Part shown: one piece after another, positions 33,032 through 42,000 of the stretch
Layout of the letters: each line of letters begins with the position of its first letter
How positions within the stretch are numbered: the stretch's first letter is position 1
Assembly (NCBI GenBank): GCA_947453145.1
Contig: CANGFA010000003.1
Location: 54,330-118,329, forward strand
DNA: 64,000 nt
Source of the DNA: Bacteroidota bacterium
GTDB taxonomy: Bacteria; Bacteroidota; Bacteroidia; Chitinophagales; Chitinophagaceae
Direction of reading: 5' to 3'
Made by a program: the position numbers and the translations under genes
The notes under the pieces: generated by a model
Databases searched by the model: none
Told to the model about the DNA's origin: nothing
Seen by the model: only the letters and a program-made list of their open reading frames with translations

Positions 33032-33091
33032 CTATTTTGCGCCTTAAGTAATTTACGAAAAAGCAAATTCACTAAGGTTTTAGCTATGGGA

Positions 33092-33556
33092 TTAACGTTT
33101 AAGTAATCGTTTAATTTCCTTATCTACATCTCGGTTTTTGATGGTTTCGCGTTTGTCAAATTCTTTCTTACCCTTACCAATACCAATTTCTAATTTGGCT
33201 AAATGTTTTTCATTAAAAAAAATACGAAGCGGCACAATAGTAAATCCTTTTTCTTTTACCTTTACTTCTATTTTCTTTAATTCTCTTTTTTGTAATAATA
33301 ATTTCCGGTCGTGTACTTCAATGTGATTATTGGCAGAGCCATGTGAGTATGCGTTAATGTATAAACTACGCACCCATAATTCGCCTCGGTCAAAAAAACA
33401 AAAGGAGTCATTGAAACTTACTTTCCCTTCGCGTATGGATTTTACCTCTGTACCTAGCAATACCATACCTGCAACATACTTATCCTCTATGTTATAATTA
33501 AAATAGGCTTGCCTATTATTTAATTCTTTTACTGGTATTGCTTTGGTTTTTGCCAT
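33092..33556 (-). CDS. smpB: SsrA-binding protein
   Basis: NRQAYFNYNIEDKYVAGMVLLGTEVKSIREGKVSFNDSF, GKGKKEFDKRETIKNRD. Confidence 0.97.
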   Translation of the reverse strand: MAKTKAIPVKELNNRQAYFNYNIEDKYVAGMVLLGTEVKSIREGKVSFNDSFCFFDRGELWVRSLYINAYSHGSANNHIEVHDRKLLLQKRELKKIEVKVKEKGFTIVPLRIFFNEKHLAKLEIGIGKGKKEFDKRETIKNRDVDKEIKRLLKR

Positions 33557-33562
33557 AAAAAA

Positions 33563-33586
33563 TGTCCCAACCTTACGGCTGGGACA
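33563..33586 (-). terminator. Terminator-like hairpin after accD, abutting the smpB start
   Basis: Minus strand TGTCCCAGCC-GTAA-GGTTGGGACA + TTTTTT, then ATG of smpB. Confidence 0.8.
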
Positions 33587-33607
33587 ACAAAAGTAGTATA
33601 AGTATGC

Positions 33608-34534
33608 CTAGTTTCTGAATAAGAAGGCAACTTCTGATAATTTATTTTTTAATTCTTTTCTATCCACGATAAAGTCAAGGAAACCATGTTCTAATAAAAA
33701 TTCACTTCTCTGGAATCCTGGAGGCAAGTCTTTTTTAATGGTTTCTTTAATAACCCTAGGTCCCGCAAAACCAATTAAAGCGCCTGGTTCTGCAATATTA
33801 ATATCTCCTAGCATCCCAAAGCTAGCGGAGATTCCACCAAATGTTGGGTCGGTTAATAAGGAAATGAAAGGTAATTTAGCATCGCTTAATTGAGAAAGTT
33901 TTCCGCTGGTCTTTGCCAATTGCATTAAGCTAAAAGCACTTTCCATCATTCGAGCGCCACCACTTTTACTTATTACTAAAAAAGGAAGTTTATGTTCAAT
34001 ACAATAATCCACTGCACGACTAAATTTTTCACCCATCACACTTCCTAATGAACCCCCAATAAATTCAAAATCCATACAAGCCACCACATAACCTTCGCCG
34101 TTCATTTTACCTACTCCTACGCGCATAGAATCTTTCAAATCTGTTTTAGAATGAATTTCATCTAAACGCTTTTGGTAATTTTTTAAATCGGTAAAATTTA
34201 AAGCGTCTTTACTTACGATATTGTCATACAGTACTTCGTATTGTTGATCGTCAAATAAAATTTCAAAATAATCTTCACTCCCAATTCTGTGATGATAGTT
34301 GCAACTCGAACAAATAAATAAATTTTCTTTCAACTCCGCACTTGTACAAATATGATTACATGTAGGACATTTAGACCATAAGCCTTCGGGGGTTTCTTTT
34401 TTATCTGCTGTAGAAGTAGTAATGCCTCTTTTGATACGTTTAAACCATCTTGGCTTTCCGGTTTCATTGCTTGCAGATTCTTCTCCCGTTAAATTCACTT
34501 CAATATCTTCTTCTCTATTTTTCATAGTGGGCAT
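33608..34534 (-). CDS. accD: Acetyl-CoA carboxylase carboxyltransferase subunit beta
   Basis: [29 protein letters not shown] zinc finger, [17 protein letters not shown]. Confidence 0.95.
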   Translation of the reverse strand: MPTMKNREEDIEVNLTGEESASNETGKPRWFKRIKRGITTSTADKKETPEGLWSKCPTCNHICTSAELKENLFICSSCNYHHRIGSEDYFEILFDDQQYEVLYDNIVSKDALNFTDLKNYQKRLDEIHSKTDLKDSMRVGVGKMNGEGYVVACMDFEFIGGSLGSVMGEKFSRAVDYCIEHKLPFLVISKSGGARMMESAFSLMQLAKTSGKLSQLSDAKLPFISLLTDPTFGGISASFGMLGDINIAEPGALIGFAGPRVIKETIKKDLPPGFQRSEFLLEHGFLDFIVDRKELKNKLSEVAFLFRN

Positions 34535-34555
34535 TTAAGTGAGCAATCGGTAATA

Positions 34556-35623
34556 TTATGCGTTTCTGTTGATACAGTTTAAGTCATCAAAAGATTGCTC
34601 TAATCTCTTAATAAAAGACTCTTCTCCTTTTCTTAACCAAACTCTAGGATCGTAATATTTTTTATTTGGCTTATCGGCACCTTCAGGGTTCCCTAATTGC
34701 GTTTGTAAATAAGCTTCATTCTTTTTGTAATAGCCTAAAATTCCTTCCCAGAAAGCCCATTGCAAATCGGTATCTAAATTCATTTTGATGGCACCGTAAC
34801 CAATAGCTTCTCTGATTTGATTTTGAGGAGATCCAGAACCACCGTGGAAAACAAAGTAAACTGGTTTTGGAGCGGTACCTAAAGTCTTTTCAATATGTAA
34901 CTGGCTATTGTGTAAAATTTCAGGTTTTAATTCAACGTTACCTGGACTATAAACGCCGTGTACATTTCCAAATGCGGCAGCTACAGTAAACAAGTTGCCC
35001 ACTTTACCTAATTCGGTATATGCATAAGCTACGTGTTCGGGTTGCGTATATAATTTATCGTTTTCTATACCGCTATTATCTACACCATCTTCCTCACCAC
35101 CTGTAACACCTAATTCAATTTCAATACCCATTCCCAATGGAGCCATGCGTTTGAAAAATTCAACCGAGGTTTCAATATTTTCTTCGATAGGTTCTTCAGA
35201 TAAATCCAACATATGCGAGCTGAATAAAGGTTGTCCGTGTAATTTGTGATATTTCTCACTTTCGTCAATTAACGCACTAATCCATGGTAACCATTTTTTA
35301 GCAGCGTGGTCTGTATGTAATACTACAGGTACATCATAATATTTAGCTACTTGGTGAACATGTAAAGCGCCTGCTATAGCACCCTGAATATTGGCTTGTA
35401 AATTATCATTTGGCATGCCTTTACCTGCTATAAATTGTGCACCCCCATTTGAGAACTGTATAATAATTGGAGACTTTACTTTAGCGGCTGTTTCAATGGC
35501 TGCATTAATGGTATCTGTTCCTGTGGTATTTACTGCTGGAATGGCAAAATTATTTGCTTTTGCATCGTTGTATAAAGCTTCTAATTCTTTACCAAATAAA
35601 ACCCCTGATCTGTACTTGCTCAT
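34556..35623 (-). CDS. fbaA: Class II fructose-bisphosphate aldolase
   Basis: FAIPAVNTTGTDTINAA, VLHTDHAAKKWLPWI, FHGGSGSP. Confidence 0.95.
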   Translation of the reverse strand: MSKYRSGVLFGKELEALYNDAKANNFAIPAVNTTGTDTINAAIETAAKVKSPIIIQFSNGGAQFIAGKGMPNDNLQANIQGAIAGALHVHQVAKYYDVPVVLHTDHAAKKWLPWISALIDESEKYHKLHGQPLFSSHMLDLSEEPIEENIETSVEFFKRMAPLGMGIEIELGVTGGEEDGVDNSGIENDKLYTQPEHVAYAYTELGKVGNLFTVAAAFGNVHGVYSPGNVELKPEILHNSQLHIEKTLGTAPKPVYFVFHGGSGSPQNQIREAIGYGAIKMNLDTDLQWAFWEGILGYYKKNEAYLQTQLGNPEGADKPNKKYYDPRVWLRKGEESFIKRLEQSFDDLNCINRNA

Positions 35624-35787
35624 AGTTTAATTATTGAGTCACAAATATACAATTTATGCCCCAAACGGGTGTTAGTGATAAAAGGGTAAATGAGGCAAAA
35701 AATCCACAAAAAGCAACCTTATTTGCACATTTTAACGCTAAAAATGAATAGAACAGTAAGGTATTAAAGCAATAGCGAGGGATGCTT

Positions 35788-36762
35788 TTAAAGGAAACCT
35801 TTGGACTTCATCCAATCATCATTGTATACCTTTCCAACATACCTACTGCCATGATCGTGGAAAATACAAACCACTATATCGGAAGACTTGAGCGAATTGG
35901 ATAATTGCATTAAACCTTGCAAGCAACTGCCAGCACTATAACCGCAGAATAATCCTTCTTCTTTAGCTAAACGACGTGTCATTAATGCACCTTCTTTATC
36001 GGCAACCTGTTCAAAATGATCAATCACAGACATGTCATAATTTGCAGGTACAAAATCTTCACCAAAACCCTCGGCGATATATGGTTTTACATAAGCCATA
36101 TCTACCTCGCCAGTTTTAAAATAATGCGTAAGTAAAGATCCAATGGGATCAATAGCCCATACTTTTATATTAGGGTTCTTTTCTTTTAAATATTTTCCTG
36201 TACCTGTAATGGTTCCGCCTGTTCCCGCGGTACAAACTAAGTGTGTTATTTTTCCTTCCGTCTGATTCCAAATTTCTGGACCAGTGGTTTCATAATGTGC
36301 TAATCTATTGGCTAAATTATCATACTGATTAAAAAAATAGGAGTTAGGTATTTCTGCAGCTAATTTTCTTGCCACCGAATAATAACTTGTTGGATCTTCT
36401 GGTGCAACATTGGTGGGACAAACAATTACCTCGGCACCTACGGCACGAAGAATATCCATTTTTTCTTTACTCTGTTTGTCGGTAGTGGTGAAAATGCATT
36501 TATACCCTTTTACGATTGCAGCTAATGCTAAGCCCATTCCTGTATTACCACTTGTACATTCTATAATCGTCCCGCCTGGCTTTAATTTCCCTTCTGCTTC
36601 TGCTACTTCCACCATCTTTAATGCCATACGGTCTTTAATTGAATTGCCTGGATTAAAGTAGTCTACTTTTGCTAAAATAGTAGCTGGTAAATTTGATGTG
36701 ATCTTATTTAGCTTGATTAAGGGGGTATTGCCAATTGTTTCAAGAATATTATTATACCACAT
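35788..36762 (-). CDS. Cysteine synthase / PLP-dependent cystathionine beta-synthase-like
   Basis: NPGNSIKDRMALKM, ECTSGNTGMGLA, GTGGTITGTGKYLKE. Confidence 0.92.
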   Translation of the reverse strand: MWYNNILETIGNTPLIKLNKITSNLPATILAKVDYFNPGNSIKDRMALKMVEVAEAEGKLKPGGTIIECTSGNTGMGLALAAIVKGYKCIFTTTDKQSKEKMDILRAVGAEVIVCPTNVAPEDPTSYYSVARKLAAEIPNSYFFNQYDNLANRLAHYETTGPEIWNQTEGKITHLVCTAGTGGTITGTGKYLKEKNPNIKVWAIDPIGSLLTHYFKTGEVDMAYVKPYIAEGFGEDFVPANYDMSVIDHFEQVADKEGALMTRRLAKEEGLFCGYSAGSCLQGLMQLSNSLKSSDIVVCIFHDHGSRYVGKVYNDDWMKSKGFL

Positions 36763-36882
36763 AGGTGTATTAGCATTAATTGCTACTATGAAAATAGCAC
36801 AAAAAATTCAAATGCTAAGGAATGTTAGTAAAATGAAATTGTACGATAAATGAGCGGATAGGAAAGATGAAAAAAGAAGAAA

Positions 36883-37824
36883 TTACAAGTTCTCGAAGTT
36901 CGTAGTAATTATTTCGCATAATTTTGATTCAACCATTTTTTCGGACAACTTAATCATGTTGCAAAATGCTTTTGCGTTACTAATGCCATGTTGAATAATC
37001 ACAGGTTTATTAACACCTAATATGGGTGTGCCACCATAATTTTCAAAATGATAACGACTAAAGAAAGAATCGTTTCCAAGACCTTGATGCGCGGCAGCAT
37101 CATACATTGCTTCGGCAGTTTTTAAAACAATATTTCCAGTGTATCCATCACAAACAATAATGTCTGCTTTATCATTAAATAAATCACGACCCTCTACATT
37201 ACCCATGAATTCAATATGTGAATTTTCTTTTAAAATAGGGTAGGTGGCCTGCGCTAAAGCATTTCCTTTGCCTTCCTCTTCACCCATATTCAATAAGCCA
37301 ACTTTTGGGTTTTCAATATTCAATAAATGTTTTGCATATAAGTTTCCTAGGATGGCAAACTGATTTAATTGTTCAGGCTTGCAGTCGGCATTTAAACCCA
37401 CATCCACAAGGATACCAGTTTTACCTTCTAGCTTTGGAAGTAAGGAAGCAATAGTTGGACGCATTACTCCTTTAATAGGTTTAATCGTAAACATAGCACC
37501 TACTAACATGGCACCGGTGTTGCCTGCGCTCCCAAATGCATCAATGGAGCCTTCTGCTAATAATTTAAATCCAATGGCAATGGAAGAATTTGGTTTCTCC
37601 TTTAATGCTTTGGTAGGATGCTCATGATAACCAATCGCATCAGGGGCATGTACAATATGCAAAAAAGGTGAAGACACCTCATGTTGTTGAAATAGATCTT
37701 TCAACAGGGTCTCTTCACCTATGCAAAATATATTATGCTCGGAGCTAGAAAGATATTGTTGGACACCTTTTACAGCTTCCAGTGGTGCGAAATCACCACC
37801 CATCATATCTATTCCGATATTCAT
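36883..37824 (-). CDS. plsX: Phosphate acyltransferase PlsX
   Basis: MNIGIDMMGGDFAPLEAVKG, SAGNTGAML, CDGYTGNIVLKT. Confidence 0.95.
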   Translation of the reverse strand: MNIGIDMMGGDFAPLEAVKGVQQYLSSSEHNIFCIGEETLLKDLFQQHEVSSPFLHIVHAPDAIGYHEHPTKALKEKPNSSIAIGFKLLAEGSIDAFGSAGNTGAMLVGAMFTIKPIKGVMRPTIASLLPKLEGKTGILVDVGLNADCKPEQLNQFAILGNLYAKHLLNIENPKVGLLNMGEEEGKGNALAQATYPILKENSHIEFMGNVEGRDLFNDKADIIVCDGYTGNIVLKTAEAMYDAAAHQGLGNDSFFSRYHFENYGGTPILGVNKPVIIQHGISNAKAFCNMIKLSEKMVESKLCEIITTNFENL

Positions 37825-37827
37825 TAA

Positions 37828-38022
37828 TTAAGCTTTTAAAGGGGCTTTTTCAGCTACTAATTTACCTTTGTAGTACAATTTACCTTCTTGAACATGCGCG
37901 CGGTGACGTACATGGATTTCTCCTGTTGTACCATCTGTGCTTAATGTTACTTCTTGTGCTACATAGTGTGTTCTTCTTTTTGCACTACGTTGTTGTGAGT
38001 GTCTGCGTTTAGGATTAGGCAT
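37828..38022 (-). CDS. rpmF: 50S ribosomal protein L32
   Basis: MPNPKRRHSQQRSAKRRTHYV; next to plsX and DUF177 as usual. Confidence 0.96.
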   Translation of the reverse strand: MPNPKRRHSQQRSAKRRTHYVAQEVTLSTDGTTGEIHVRHRAHVQEGKLYYKGKLVAEKAPLKA

Positions 38023-38070
38023 CTCTTATGTTTTAAATTTTTACTTTATGTTTATTTCTACTTCTACTTT

Positions 38071-38622
38071 TTAGTCGTCCAAACCATCTTTAAATTTGTC
38101 TAGTCCTTTCCACAGGTTTTCATTTCTGTTTTCTAGTGGCGCAGACATCAACTTTTTTAATTCGGCCAAAGCCTTTTGATTACAGGTGGATTCTCCCTTT
38201 TCATTTTCCTTACAAATATGTTGTATTGGGAAACTCAAAGTGATGAATTCATAGATCCATGCAGCTACACTAATATGACTTTCATTTCGGTCAATGTAGT
38301 AGATGTCTGGGTCTTCCTCTTGACTGTTCATCGTATCGGGCTCGTCTACAAGTTTAATGATTAAATTAAACTCATCCCACAATTGAATCGTTAACGGGTT
38401 ACCGCATCGATCACATTGGGTGTCTACCTTGCCATCAACATCAAAATGTAATTGCATAAAGCCTTGATGCTTATCCAATTTCAATTTGATATTAGTGTCA
38501 CAATGATCAAATTCTTGAGGTCCAAAATCAATAAAGAACTTATCCTCAATATGGTATTCGAACATATGTTCGCCGGCCGTTAAACCTACAAATGGAATTT
38601 CAAATGTTCTGTTTTGGCCCAT
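38071..38622 (-). CDS. DUF177 (YceD-like) protein
   Basis: CDRCGNPL motif, acidic core, position directly upstream of rpmF. Confidence 0.88.
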   Translation of the reverse strand: MGQNRTFEIPFVGLTAGEHMFEYHIEDKFFIDFGPQEFDHCDTNIKLKLDKHQGFMQLHFDVDGKVDTQCDRCGNPLTIQLWDEFNLIIKLVDEPDTMNSQEEDPDIYYIDRNESHISVAAWIYEFITLSFPIQHICKENEKGESTCNQKALAELKKLMSAPLENRNENLWKGLDKFKDGLDD

Positions 38623-38705
38623 AACCGTACTTTAAGGGTTGGCAAAGTTAGTAAAATCCAATCAAAAGACAAAGTTTATCCTAATTTTACGTCACAAATA
38701 CCAAC

Positions 38706-39824
38706 ATGCCCCTTAGAACAACCCTAATTGAAAAATTGCCCTGGAACTATAACCGATATATAGTCGGCATTTTAGTTTTGGCATTTAGCTATTGGCCATC
38801 AGGGATATCGGCATTTTACTCCCCCTATATTTTTAGACCTATTTCAAATATACTAAGAATTTTAATGGGGAAAATAGCTTTTCCATTAGGCGAATTGGTT
38901 TATTTATTTTTAGTTATACTATTGATTTTCAAAGTGTTTAAATGGTTATCTAAAAATAAATCACATTTTAGTTCCTTATTATTTTGGAAGCATCAGGGTG
39001 TAGGGTTTTTGAATAGAGTTGTAATAATTTATATTGTTTTTGAACTGATATGGGGATTAAACTATCAAAATCTTGATCCTTCTACCGATTTTGGCCTTCA
39101 GGTTCAAGTGGATTATACCGAAAATCAAATGGATAGTTTAAGCTTGGCATTGATCAATGAGTTAAATTTAACTCGTTCAAAAATGAGCGACTTTGACCCC
39201 AAAATGATCAATTTTGATACCATTTTGATTCAAAATAGGGCAGAATTTGCTAAAAATGCCATAAAATGGCCACTTCTAAAATATCAAAATCTGTCAGTAA
39301 AAAATGCCTTTTTCCCAAGCTGGGGAGATTATATTGGATATACTGCATTTTACCAACCTTTAACTGGTGAGGCCATCGTAAGAGGGGACTTGCCAAAATT
39401 TACCTTGCCTTTTACTATGAGTCACGAAATTGCTCACCAATTGGGCTATGCCTCAGAGGATCAAGCCAATTTCATTGCCTATGTAATTGGTGTTGAAAGC
39501 GATAAGCCGTTGTTTAACTACGCAACTCAATTGCAGTTATTCACCTATGCGCAGTATGCACATTTAAACTTTATTGCAAAAAGAGGGGATTTTAAATACT
39601 ATAAACAAGTTGTTGAGCGTAATAAATCATTACTTAGTCCACAAGTGCTTGCAGATCGAAAAGAAATTAAAAGCTTCTTCCTAAAAAAACAGGATTTACA
39701 AATTCAAGGTAGTTCGGAAATGTACAATCAATTTTTAAAGTGGAATCATCAAATAAAAGGAATTGATAGTTATAACGATGTGTTGTTGTGGGTGCTGGCG
39801 TATAAAAGCAAAAAAAATCCTTAA
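38706..39824 (+). CDS. DUF3810 membrane protein with HExxH-like motif
   Basis: N-terminal TM segments, TMSHEIAHQLGYASEDQANFIAY. Confidence 0.85.
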   Translation: MPLRTTLIEKLPWNYNRYIVGILVLAFSYWPSGISAFYSPYIFRPISNILRILMGKIAFPLGELVYLFLVILLIFKVFKWLSKNKSHFSSLLFWKHQGVGFLNRVVIIYIVFELIWGLNYQNLDPSTDFGLQVQVDYTENQMDSLSLALINELNLTRSKMSDFDPKMINFDTILIQNRAEFAKNAIKWPLLKYQNLSVKNAFFPSWGDYIGYTAFYQPLTGEAIVRGDLPKFTLPFTMSHEIAHQLGYASEDQANFIAYVIGVESDKPLFNYATQLQLFTYAQYAHLNFIAKRGDFKYYKQVVERNKSLLSPQVLADRKEIKSFFLKKQDLQIQGSSEMYNQFLKWNHQIKGIDSYNDVLLWVLAYKSKKNP

Positions 39825-39840
39825 CACTAGCTAAGGATTT
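39815..39840. terminator. Bidirectional terminator between DUF3810 gene and dcd
   Basis: AAATCCTTA … TAAGGATTT 9-bp stem at convergent gene ends. Confidence 0.75.
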
Positions 39841-39867
39841 TGAATTTCATTATATAGTGCTATTGAG

Positions 39868-40404
39868 TTAGAACTTATTCTTCCACATCATACTCTCAAT
39901 TGGCTTTTCGGGTTGGCCGCTGTATTTAGCATTTGATTTTTTATTGTATGCAATTTCAATTTCTCCGTCCACTGGGAAATAAATTAATTGTCCAATGGGC
40001 ATGCCTTTGTATATACGAACGGGTTGCTTCACCGAAATTTCTAAAGTCCAATAACCGCAAAATCCTACGTCGCCTTTTCCTGCAGTAGCATGAATGTCAA
40101 TGCCCAAACGGCCGGTAGATGATTTGCCTTCTAGAAAAGGAACATGCGCATGAGTTTCGGTATATTCTAAGGTTACCCCTAAATAAAAACCAGTCGGTTC
40201 TAAAACATATCCTTCCTCCGGAATTTCAAAATAGGTAATAGTGTTATGCGCTTTCGCATCCAATACTTTATTGTCATAAGTAGCCAACCATTTTCCTAAA
40301 TGCACATCGTAGCTATTGCTCCCTAAATCCTTGCGGTCATAAGGCTCAATTTTAATAGTTTGTTTTGCTATTTCTTCTAATATTCTAGAGTCGGATAAGA
40401 TCAT
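39868..40404 (-). CDS. dcd: dCTP deaminase
   Basis: SNSYDVHLGKWLATY, LEGKSSTGRLGIDIHATAGKGDVGF. Confidence 0.95.
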   Translation of the reverse strand: MILSDSRILEEIAKQTIKIEPYDRKDLGSNSYDVHLGKWLATYDNKVLDAKAHNTITYFEIPEEGYVLEPTGFYLGVTLEYTETHAHVPFLEGKSSTGRLGIDIHATAGKGDVGFCGYWTLEISVKQPVRIYKGMPIGQLIYFPVDGEIEIAYNKKSNAKYSGQPEKPIESMMWKNKF

Positions 40405-40478
40405 CTTAAATTTTTAAATGTATTTATGTTTAATTTGCAGCTATAACCGCGCTGCAATCTAACTCAAAGCTTTTTTTT

Positions 40479-41108
40479 ATGCCTTTCTTTTATCAACAAA
40501 ATATTAACGAGACACGACATTTGGCCATTTGGTCAATCACAGAGCCGGTTTCCTTTTTTGAAACAGATGTTCAATTGGCCGTTGATATTCAAAATGAGGA
40601 GCGAAAATTGCAACATTTGGCTGTTAGATTATTGTTTAAGTTAATGATGCCCGAGGCCGATTTAAATAAAATGGTGATGGCAGATAATGGCAAACCTTAT
40701 TTGCAAGGGGTACCCTTTCACTTTTCTTTTTCCCATTGTAAAGGGTATGCTGCTGTTGCGGTGAGTGATACGGATCCCATTGGAATTGATATTGAAATTG
40801 TACATCCTCGAATTTTAAAAGTAGCGCATAAGTTTTTAAATGATCTGGAGAAAGCGTTGCTTTTAGGTTTACCTGAACAGGAACAATTAAAACAAATGGC
40901 TTTTTTCTGGGCAGCAAAAGAAGCAATGTATAAACAACATGAACAACTCGGGATTGATTTTGCAAAGGATTTTAATGTGTTAACCTTGGCCATTAAAGAT
41001 AGAGGCATAGTAAATGCACAAATTTTACATAAAGGGGTAGAAAAGAAAGTACAGTTAGATTATCATTTTGGAGAGGACTATGTTTGTGTTACTTGTTTTA
41101 CAGAATAG
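40479..41108 (+). CDS. 4'-phosphopantetheinyl transferase superfamily protein
   Basis: FSFSHCKGYAAVAVSDTDPIGIDIEIV, FFWAAKEAMYK. Confidence 0.92.
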   Translation: MPFFYQQNINETRHLAIWSITEPVSFFETDVQLAVDIQNEERKLQHLAVRLLFKLMMPEADLNKMVMADNGKPYLQGVPFHFSFSHCKGYAAVAVSDTDPIGIDIEIVHPRILKVAHKFLNDLEKALLLGLPEQEQLKQMAFFWAAKEAMYKQHEQLGIDFAKDFNVLTLAIKDRGIVNAQILHKGVEKKVQLDYHFGEDYVCVTCFTE

Positions 41109-41192
41109 TTAATAATCATTTGGATTTATGAGCAAGGTCATAGCATTTACCTCATAATTATTGTCACTTTAGGATACAATAAATTATGAGAT

Positions 41193-41618
41193 ATGATCAA
41201 CGACAATAAATACAAATACCTGGTACTTTTATTAAGTGCTAAAGAAGTACATTTATACATTTATGATAAGGTACATTTTGGAAAAATTAAATTAAGTAGT
41301 GCCGATTCTATAGAAGCTTATGAAAGAGATATGCCTGGTAGGATGGGGCAGTTTACGGATCCTTCGGCGCATAAGGAAGTGGTACTTAATAATTTTCTGC
41401 ATCATATTGATTTAGCCTTAGGTGAGATTTTGAATTTATATCCTAAGGTTCCCTTATTTATTTTAGGAACTAAAAAGACCACTGGGCATTTTAATCAATT
41501 GACTAAGCATGCGAAAGCAGTTACGGAGTATATAGATGGGAATTATAATGAAACTAGTATGTCGGAGTTAAAGGAAGTGCTAGCGCATCATATTTTGGCG
41601 TTGGATTTTGTAAAGTAG
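41193..41618 (+). CDS. Small protein resembling the C-terminal part of bacterial archaeo-eukaryotic release-factor-like (baeRF) proteins
   Basis: KYLVLLLSAKEVHLYIYD … HKEVVLNNFLHHIDLALGEIL … PLFILGTKKTTGHFNQLTKH … YIDGNYNETSMSELKEV pattern; family call is from motif memory only. Confidence 0.5.
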   Translation: MINDNKYKYLVLLLSAKEVHLYIYDKVHFGKIKLSSADSIEAYERDMPGRMGQFTDPSAHKEVVLNNFLHHIDLALGEILNLYPKVPLFILGTKKTTGHFNQLTKHAKAVTEYIDGNYNETSMSELKEVLAHHILALDFVK

Positions 41619-41662
41619 TAGGATGCTTCGCTTTTAGTATTTTATTTTTAAATCAAATTGAG

Positions 41663-41691
41663 GAGATCAGCTCATTTCATTCGCTGATCTC
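41663..41691. repeat. Palindromic hairpin module (perfect 9-bp stem)
   Basis: GAGATCAGC-tcatttcattc-GCTGATCTC. Confidence 0.85.
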
Positions 41692-41701
41692 AGAGAGTGA
41701 C

Positions 41702-41748
41702 GCGTACCCAAAGCCTTTCAACTAAATGCGTTGCATTTAGTTGGCTTT
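41702..41748. repeat. Linker plus bulged hairpin module related to the array at 63.6-64.0 kb
   Basis: GCGTACCCAAAGCCTTTCAAC shared with the array linker; AAAGC-cttt-CAACTAAATGC-GTT-GCATTTAGTTG-GCTTT. Confidence 0.85.
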
Positions 41749-41807
41749 TATATTATTCGCATGCTTTCATGAGCAAGCTCCTGTCGCATGCTTATAATAT
41801 AAAAGCC
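41743..41807. repeat. Long AT/GC hairpin
   Basis: GGCTTTTATATTAT-tc-GCATGC … GCATGC-tt-ATAATATAAAAGCC; 20 bp paired. Confidence 0.85.
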
Positions 41808-41826
41808 TGTCACTTTCGTGACAGGC
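41805..41826 (-). terminator. Terminator of tRNA-Leu
   Basis: Minus strand GCCTGTCAC-GAAA-GTGACAGGC followed by TTTTAT. Confidence 0.9.
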
Positions 41827-41830
41827 TTTG

Positions 41831-41916
41831 TGCGGAAGAGGAGATTCGAACTCCCACGCCCGGGTGTGGGCGCTACCACCTCAAGGTAGTGCGTCTACCA
41901 ATTTCGCCACCTCCGC
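41831..41916 (-). tRNA. tRNA-Leu, anticodon GAG, CCA not encoded
   Basis: Minus strand GCGGAGGTGGCGAAATTGGTAGACGCACTACCTTGAGGTGGTAGCGCCCACACCCGGGCGTGGGAGTTCGAATCTCCTCTTCCGCA; 86 nt, long variable arm, CTACC-TTGAGGT-GGTAG anticodon arm. Confidence 0.97.
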
Positions 41917-41925
41917 AAAGGGGAG

Positions 41926-41956
41926 CAAACCTACTAAAAAAAAGCGTCTCTCCAAA
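41926..41956 (-). promoter_or_regulatory. Bacteroidota-type promoter for tRNA-Leu embedded in upstream terminator
   Basis: Minus strand TTTG (41953-41956)-N19-TAGGTTTG (41926-41933), about 10 nt before the tRNA 5' end. Confidence 0.75.
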
Positions 41957-41983
41957 GTACATTTACTTTCGAAGAGACGCTTT
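41941..41983 (-). terminator. Terminator of DUF2911 gene
   Basis: AAAGCGTCTCT … AGAGACGCTTT perfect 11-bp stem with inner AAAGTA/TACTTT, T8 tract on the minus strand. Confidence 0.9.
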
Positions 41984-42000
41984 AGCTATAAACAGTTAAA

